From contig NC_080418.1 of the NCBI RefSeq assembly GCF_029873635.1, positions 11,236,062 through 11,300,061 of the forward strand: a stretch of DNA of 64,000 nt, written 5' to 3'. The first letter of the stretch is position 1, and each line of letters opens with the position of its first letter. The position numbers and the translations under genes are program-made. This stretch comes from Malania oleifera (lineage: Eukaryota; Streptophyta; Magnoliopsida; Santalales; Ximeniaceae). A model generated the notes under the pieces. The model was not told the origin of the DNA, did no database searches, and was given only the letters and a program-made list of their open reading frames with translations. Positions 57,461 to 64,000 of this stretch are shown piece by piece.

Positions 57461-59986
57461 GAAATTGGTATCAAACAGTAGTCACTGAAAGTGAGTCTGT
57501 TCGTGAAAAAACCAGGGTAATGGTCAGCCAGGGTAGACTCTGTCATCATTCATTTTGAACCCGTTTATGCAATTGCAGAAAATAATTACTAAAGAATTCC
57601 CCAGAGTTCGATTGCAAACGATAAATTTATGAACCAAAGCGAGCAAGAAAATAAACGGATGAAATCAAAGTGAAGAGAGAAGGAGAAAAATGAGGAAAAA
57701 CGAATTTCTTTCGAAATGCGGCAGGGGAGGAGGGAGTGTCAAAATCATGGATTTTGTTTGTCCCCTGCGCTGCTTTCAAGGCGCACTAGGCAGTAGTGGT
57801 TGCCGGCCAAAGTTAATTGATTACTTTCGGCGTATCATAATTAATAAAAGGATTAAAATTTAGTAAAATGACAATCTACACCCTTAGTTTTGAAAACTAT
57901 TAAAAAAAAATCTCTTGTAATTTAAATTTAGTAAAAAATAAATCTACTATAAATTTAGGTGTTCTTTATCTATATAACTAGAATTCAACTTTATAATTTT
58001 GATTTATAAAATTTAAAATTTGAAATTTTAGTTTATATTTTTTTAGCATTATGTTTGATAGGTTACTTGTATTTAAAAATATTGAATTATGTTTTATTTG
58101 TTTTATAATGTATTTAGTCATTTATTTTTATAAAATTACATCTAATAAGCATTTTGCAATACTATGGTTGATAAGCATTTTTATGCTTCATTAGTATTTT
58201 TATTTTTATATATTTTAAAATAATAATAAAATTATTTTATCATGCTTATATCAATTGATTAATCCAAAGTGATCGCCTAGTAAACTGTTCAAATCGAGAA
58301 TCAATAAAGTTTCCAATTCGTTTATTTACTTTTCAAGACATTGCACTGACTAATTTTTTAATTTAATTTATTTAATACAATATTATTTTATTTTTATTTT
58401 CATATATTTTTTAAAAAATATAAAATAATAATAAAATTATATTGTTATACTTATGTCAATTAATTGATTCAAAATGATTGAACCGGTGCATCATTCAATT
58501 CGAGAATAGATTAAGTTTCTTATCGTAATGCCCCGGAAAAGGGTCTGAAATGACAATAAATAATAATATTAAAAGTTTGATGTAGTTGTCACTAACTTGT
58601 TATTTACTTAGGTGCTGTTAGTTCATCTAATTACTACTCGTCGGTTGGTCTCTAGACTAAGTTTATGCTAAGGAACCAGTAGTCTCAGTCTACTTTTACC
58701 AGAATTGAGACCGAGAGTTCAGTCATGTGAGGAAAAGGTACTAGCACCCCCTATACACCTATTATACGAACAGTACCTAATTAATTATGAATTATCCCTA
58801 AATTAAATTTAATGGTATTTAATTGACTCCTTTAAAATAAATATCTAAATGGAAAGTGAAAAATTAAGTATGATTTAGAAATGTATAATAAGGCCTGCAA
58901 AGGAGGGAATCTTGTTAGATAAACCCCCCTAAAAACTAATATATGTGAGGTCCGAAATACTTCTTTACCCTTTATTAAATTATTGTGATGCACACACAAA
59001 AAAAAAAAGAATATATATAGATAATAATAAAAAATCAACAAGTTTGGGCAAAAAAAGTCTCTAAAATATTCTCAGACTTTTCCAAAAATATTTATAAAAT
59101 TTTTTTGAAAATTTTTCGACATTTTTCTAAAAAATTTCTGGGATTTTTAAAGACTTTTCTTTCTTTTTTGGTATTTTTTATTTTTCCATTTTTTTGTTAG
59201 TCAAGTCAAAATACTCAAATAATTTTTATTTTTTTCTAATTTTTAAATTATGTTTAAATTTTTAATTTATTTTTTCTAATTTTTAAAATTTTGAGAAATA
59301 ATTATAAATTAAATTTAAAATAAAATAAACAAACCACTAGTTTAAAAATTAGATTGGTTGAACTGTTTTGAATCGGGTCTTACCTAATTGGGATAAGTGG
59401 ACCACGTATCCACCTACAATGGTGACACGTGGTTCTAATTTTTTTTTATTTTTTTAATTTTCTAATTCATTGTAGTAGGATGATGTCATCATGACATTAT
59501 CTAGCTCGTGGTGGTATCGAGTTGATTCTCGGTGTTTGTCATGGATTGCTGACATGGCAGCAATCTAGCCATCTAGAAAAAAACACTTTTTGAACGGCCA
59601 AGATTGCGCCACGTCGCCTTTCGAAAGTGCGATCCTGGTTGTGCCACGTCTCACTGTATGGATGGTGACACATGTCCCACTAACACTCATATAAAAACTC
59701 TTTTTTGCTCCCTCTCTCTCTTTTTCTTCCTTTCTTCCATTTCTTCTCTCTCTTTCTTCTTCTCGCACAAATTATTTTCTCTCTTAGATATCTCTTATAT
59801 TCTTCTCTCTCTCCTCTCTTTTTATTTCAATCTCACTCTTCTTCCTCTTATATTCCTCACTCTCTATCTCTTTTTTTTTTCTTTTTTTCTTTTTCATCTT
59901 TTTTCCTGCCTTCTTTTTTCTCTTTTCTTTCTTCTTCTCTCTCTTCTTCTTTCTTCTTCTCGCATACATTCTTCTCTTAAAGTTTC
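57461..59986. other. GRAS 5' flank and AT-rich DNA, no gene
   Basis: It is the counterpart of 22561-24687 plus an extra block at 57758-58080. On the minus strand the 93 bp upstream of the GRAS ATG reads in phase to another ATG (57553) with two TGA stops that copy 1 shares; it is either 5' UTR or an N-terminal extension lost before duplication. The CT-rich tract 59690-59986 gives low-complexity frames only. Confidence 0.5.
59982..59986. repeat. Target-site duplication GTTTC, left
   Basis: GTTTC recurs at 62015-62019; copy 1 has GTTTT at 24683-24687. Confidence 0.85.
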
Positions 59987-62014
59987 TGTAGAGACCCAAA
60001 AAATTATGATATTTAAATAATAAAGAGGGAGAAAAAGAAAATTGTAAAGGGGGTCACAATACATCCGCATTCGTCGACGAAGTGCCTTATTGGGATCGTC
60101 AACGGGGACATGTATCTCGTTGACGAGAAGATACTGAGAGACTATTTTCAGTTCTGAATTTCGTCGATGAGGAATAGGTGTCCGTCAACAAATTTCCTTT
60201 GTGGCCTCGACAACGAGTATAGGTGTACAAATAGCCTTAAACTTGGATTCAGCGTAGATTTCCTCAAACAAAATTGGATTCTCTCTTTCCTGTTCATCCC
60301 CTCTACCTTCTCTCTAAGATTCTGGGTCCATTCTTTTCCGGATCGACGATCCAAAGTTGCCACGACACTCTTGGGGAGGTTCTCTTCAAGTTTGCTAGAG
60401 TGGATCATTGGTGGGGCTAACTTGAACTCCATCCTAAGTTTAGGGTAAGGCTTTTTATTTAATATTTGGCTTTCCTACAGTTGTATAATAGGTAGTACTC
60501 GAAGAAATACTAAAGTTTTGTTCGGGGCAATGTTGTTTACAAGGTGTTGAACGAGGAACCCTGCGGGTGTAGGATTGGTCATTTTAGGGGCTTTCCAGAA
60601 GTCAAGTAAGGGGATAAACTAAGTTAGGATTTCACGAAAATGTATTTATTATTTTACAGCATTTAATTTCAGATAAATACGTGTATTGTAGAATTATGTT
60701 GGAAATAATGTTGTTGAATAGAAATATAGATTTCATGTATAATATCAGAAATATGTTTAATATCTCTTTCGTATGGCATGAGTAATATTTACCATAAAAA
60801 TTATTATGATGAAATATTGTGTTTACAAAATAAGTATGTTATTATTGCTTTCAGGAAAATGTTAAAATGATAAAAGGAATTTTCAAACTAATGAATTTGT
60901 ATAATATGTCGGCATAAGGGCCGAGGATTTTATACGATATGCCGGCGTAAAGGTCAAAGATTTTATATGATATGCCGGCATAAGGGCCGAGGTTTTATAT
61001 GAAATACCTTTGTAAGGGCCGAAGGTTTCTATGATATGCTATACCGGTGTAATGGCCGTGATTTACAAGATACAAAATGCCGGCGTAAGGGCCGTAAATT
61101 CTATATGATATGTTATGCAAAGTTTTATGAAAATATTAACATGACAGATATTATTATGAAATAGCCATGTATCGTTATTTGGAAATATGTTTATGTTAGT
61201 GCTATCGCTTGTCGTATAGGGCAATGGGAGATCGGCAATCGATGTGGTTTATTGTAGCGCAGGTGTCCCTCTAGTGTCCGGACCAGGAGGGGTAGACCCA
61301 TCATACTTACAGACTTATGTTGATCTAACGTGGTCGGCCAGCCATTACTAGGTCCCGCCTTCGGGCCGCACAACCTAATTATGTGGGGGTAAGACATGAC
61401 ACTAGCCAACTATCCATCCAGGGTGTTTTCCATATACAGTTATATGAGATGATTTATATGTATAAAAATTCAGTATGTTATACCATGTTATGGAAAAATA
61501 TGTTTTTTCCAGATATGTTACAGATAGTTTTAGCAAGTATGATTTATGAATTGTTATATGTAAAACATGAAAATACTTTTTTGCCACACACTTATATTAG
61601 TTTATTTCCTTTACTAAGAGGTGTCTCACCCTAGTTATCTAAATATTTCAGGAGCCCCAAATAGAAGAGCGGATAAAGCTCCACAATGTTAGGGTTCATC
61701 TCTTTTACCCTATCTGAAGGGTAAGTCTTGTAGCTAGAGTCTGACAGATTTTTGGGTGGTGACCCTAGGCCACTTTTGGATGTTTTGGGATATGTGTATG
61801 TATATGATAGTTGTAGTAAAACTCTGGTATTGTGTTGGTTGGACAATTTGGTAAATTTTATATTTCCTACTGCTTAGGTATCTGTATTGTATTTCAAGTA
61901 TATCCCTGGTACCCACGGGTCTAGGTTGATTATGATTTGTCAGGATTATTATATTGGATGCTATTATGGAAAGAAAAAAAAAATAAATTATGGTAAATTA
62001 GGCAAGTCGTTACA
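59987..62014 (+). mobile_element. Solo gypsy LTR (copy A6)
   Basis: It runs TGTAGAGACCC to GCAAGTCGTTACA, 2,028 bp, flanked by GTTTC on both sides, with no internal region. It is the complete counterpart of the LTR at 24688. It has a TCGTCGACGA-type array at 60064-60225, a GCCGGCGTAAGGGCCG repeat at 60905-61100 and the CTAAGAGGTGTCTCACCC block at 61615. Confidence 0.95.
60064..60232 (+). promoter_or_regulatory. Palindrome array of LTR A6
   Basis: Copies are TTCGTCGACGAAG (60069), TCGTCAACG (60096), TCGTTGACGAG (60117), TTCGTCGATGAG (60160) and CTCGACAACGAG (60206), before GTACAAATAG at 60224. Confidence 0.55.
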
Positions 62015-62019
62015 GTTTC

Positions 62020-62149
62020 TCTCTTTGTTTCTCTTTTTGCTTCAATCTCACTTTTTTTCCTTTTGTATATCTAGATCAAGGAAGGGAAACATGAGCTAAG
62101 GAACTTCAAGTTAGCACAAGTATGAACTCGACTGAACTGTATAGCTACG
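62020..62149. other. CT tract remainder and unassigned DNA
   Basis: The CT-rich host tract resumes after the GTTTC duplication, then passes into text I cannot assign before the minus-strand LTR fragment. Confidence 0.4.
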
Positions 62150-63102
62150 GTACCGTACTCCTGATAACTGATCTGAACTATCATTCAGATTCTGATAACA
62201 TATAGTACATGATAATATACTATTTTAGCTTAAATAGATAGTACATGATAATATACTATTTTAGCGTAAATAAATTGATAGCATTTTTTGAATTTTGTAA
62301 TAACATAAATAATTACGGCCTTGCACTGAATACATTATTAATTGCGGCCTTGCACCGAATAACATGCATAACTGCGGCCTTGCACTGGCTATCAATCACA
62401 ACCTGGCGTCGAACATATCATACATACTGATCTGAATAAATGTATTGTTTATCATATATTATGAAATCATAGTTTACTGTATTATCATGTTATTCCTAAA
62501 AATAACTGAAACATGCTTTTCCCTGTAAAATTGACTGAACATAATACAATTTGCATAAAATAATATTCATGCCACACAAACCGAATAAAATCATGAATTC
62601 TGTTTTGAAATCACATTTCCTGACATTTCATACTAAAAATACATATTCCTGTGTAACAATAGTATTTTTCCAAATATATATTTTCACAAATACGCTTATA
62701 TATAATACATGCTTTTTGAACATAAACTTGCTATTAAATAATAACTATTTTCATGAAAAATTACTACTTTAGTTTACTCATTTACCTGACTACTAAGTGG
62801 CCCCTAATATGGCTAGTCATGTACCTGTAGGGCTCCCAGCTCAACACCCTGAAAACAACATCTTTCTGAACAAAATTTCAGTATTTCTTCGAGTACTACA
62901 TTTTCTACAACTATAGGAAAGCCAAATACTAAATAAAAAGTCTTATGTTAAATTTAGGATGAAGTCCAAGTTAGCCCTACCAATGATCCACCCCAGCAGA
63001 CTTGAAGAAAACTTTCCCAGGAGTATCGTGACGGCCTCGGATCATTGAACTGGTAAGAGACCAACCCAAAATCTTAGAGAGAATGGAGAGGGGATGAATA
63101 GG

Positions 63103-63175
<73 letters not shown>

Positions 63176-63270
63176 CGTTTTCGCATGATTTCTTTAGAGA
63201 AAATCAAGTTTAGGCTATTTATACACCTGTACTCGTCAATGAGCCACGTCACTTCATCGACGAGGCCACG
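62150..63270 (-). mobile_element. Partial gypsy LTR (copy A7)
   Basis: In reverse complement it matches LTR A4/A6 from mid-U3 to beyond the tandem repeat: TTCGTGGCCTCGTCGATGA (63266), TATAAATAG (63223-63215), a GA run (63106-63171), the CTAACTTGGACTTCATCCTA block (62955-62980), the GGTGTTGAG block (62843-62853) and GCGGCCTTGCAC units (62318-62410). Both ends are lost. A 36-bp tandem duplication is at 62202-62273. Confidence 0.85.
63106..63171 (+). repeat. GA microsatellite
   Basis: About thirty-three uninterrupted GA units sit in the LTR leader, where the related LTRs have CT/GA-rich sequence. Confidence 0.97.
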
Positions 63271-64000
63271 AAATCATCCCTGCTAATTCTAGATCCTCCT
63301 TCTAAGTAGCTTTAATCCTCTCATGCAGAGTAGGCTGCACCACTAAACTGACAATACAAACCTGAGGATCACTCTTGACCAACTCTATGCCAAGTCTCTC
63401 CAAATCTATCTTGATCGGATATTGAATCTCCATAGCTGTTAGCGTTGGTCCCACAGACTTCCTGCTCAATGCATCAGCTACCACATTTGCTTTTCTTAGG
63501 TGGTAACTGATAGTACAGTCAAAGTCTTTAATAAGCTCCAATCACCTTCTCTGCCTCATGTTCAGTTCCTTCTGAGTGAAAAAGTACTTTAAACTCTTAT
63601 GGTTGGAGAAGATTTCACATCGCTTGTTATACAGGTCATGCCTCTAAATCTTCAATGCATGTACCACTGCAGCCAATTCAAGATCATGGGTAGGGTAGTT
63701 CTTTTCATACTCTTTCAATTTCCTGGAAGCATATGCTACCACCCTGCCATGCTGCATCAATACACAGCCAAGTCCCTTTAAGGACGCATCACTGTAAATA
63801 ACATAACCCTCACGATAGGATTATCAGCACTAGTGTCGTGACAAGCCTTTGCTTTAATTCCTAAAAGCTCTGCTCACAGCTGTCGTCCTATTCAAACATG
63901 ACCTTCTTCCTAGTTAGTCACATCAGAGGCCTTGATAATGCTAAGAATCCCTTAACAAAACGACGGTAATAACCAGCTAGAGCTAAGAAATTCCTAATCT
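63271..64000 (-). pseudogene. Ty3/gypsy pol: RT end and RNase H (broken, window edge)
   Basis: In minus order are the end of reverse transcriptase (RNFLALAGYYRRFVKGFLAL, 63995-63935), a connection with several stops, then RNase H from about 63800: [58 protein letters not shown] and KANVVADALSRK (to about 63470), then VKSDPQVCIVSLVVQPTLHE (to 63310). There are stops at about 63923, 63895, 63875, 63650 and 63543, and a phase change near 63810. The frame passes straight into LTR U3 at about 63270, so integrase is missing. The text is of the Tekay/Del kind and could belong to the same family as the gag at 1-908. Confidence 0.9.

Larger units (their letters stand above)
53324..61570 (+). repeat. 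Segmental duplication, copy 2
   Basis: This is the direct repeat of 18433-25998. It carries the copia remnant (53600-54020), GRAS pseudogene (55436-57460), CT tract (59690-59986) and gypsy LTR (from 59987). The shared solo LTR at the same base shows the LTR was already there when the segment duplicated. Copy 2 retains about 320 bp (57758-58080) absent from copy 1. Confidence 0.92.

Noticed and set aside
1-64000. A novel multi-gene defence, biosynthetic or conjugative system
   Set aside because: Both strands were read for such a cluster; every domain-bearing frame belongs to retrotransposons or to the duplicated GRAS pseudogene.

Overview
This is a repeat-dominated stretch of nuclear DNA from a flowering plant, most likely a eudicot. 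The support is plant-type LTR retrotransposons of four lineages (Tekay/Del-like and Athila Ty3/gypsy, a Tat/Ogre-like leader, SIRE-like Ty1/copia), a plant L1-type LINE with a terminal RNase H, and two LISCL-type GRAS pseudogenes. I see no intact host gene, no tRNA or rRNA gene, no CRISPR array and no bacterial-type operon. Most open frames here are fragments of decayed transposons. The species cannot be named from the sequence.

Layout. 1-2981: 5' end (gag, primer-binding site, LTR) of a minus-strand Ty3/gypsy element. 3282-13380: 5' LTR, primer-binding site and leader of a plus-strand Tat/Ogre-like element, split by a full-length 6.5 kb minus-strand LINE (6512-12992) with a perfect 17-bp target-site duplication. 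13380-15697: decayed LTR-like and unassigned DNA. 15703-18084: plus-strand gypsy solo LTR with a perfect 5-bp duplication. 18433-25998: copy 1 of a segmental duplication, holding an old copia RNase H remnant, a broken GRAS gene and a solo gypsy LTR. 25999-32112: minus-strand SIRE-like copia element that inserted into that LTR; its 5' end is deleted. 32113-39757: minus-strand Athila element with both LTRs (one truncated) but lacking reverse transcriptase, RNase H and the integrase core. 39758-47985: plus-strand SIRE-like element that carries no pol, only a decayed ORF resembling the plant 'Transposase_32' gag-like domain, with a gypsy solo LTR inserted 46 bp before its ATG. 48111-50295: minus-strand copia solo LTR. 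50845-53323: another SIRE-like gag remnant and filler. 53324-61570: copy 2 of the segmental duplication. 59987-62014: its complete solo gypsy LTR. 62150-64000: minus-strand gypsy fragment joining pol directly to a truncated LTR.

The most interesting signal lies in the LTR promoters, not in a protein system. Two unrelated LTR lineages each carry a dense array of degenerate palindromes centred on GTCGAC just upstream of the TATA box: TCGTCGACGA in the gypsy LTRs and GGTCGACCGA in the SIRE-like copia LTRs. A third such array plus TATA sits inside the copia element, ahead of its orphan ORF. A second gypsy LTR subfamily instead has CTTCTT/AAGAAG palindromes directly 3' of its TATA box.

The insertions can be ordered. 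The copia remnant, GRAS gene and gypsy solo LTR existed before the segmental duplication. Copia element 25999 came after the solo LTR it interrupts, and Athila came after the plus-strand SIRE-like element it interrupts. No computation was run: family names rest on motifs and remembered domain patterns, and boundaries rest on LTR termini and duplications read by eye.
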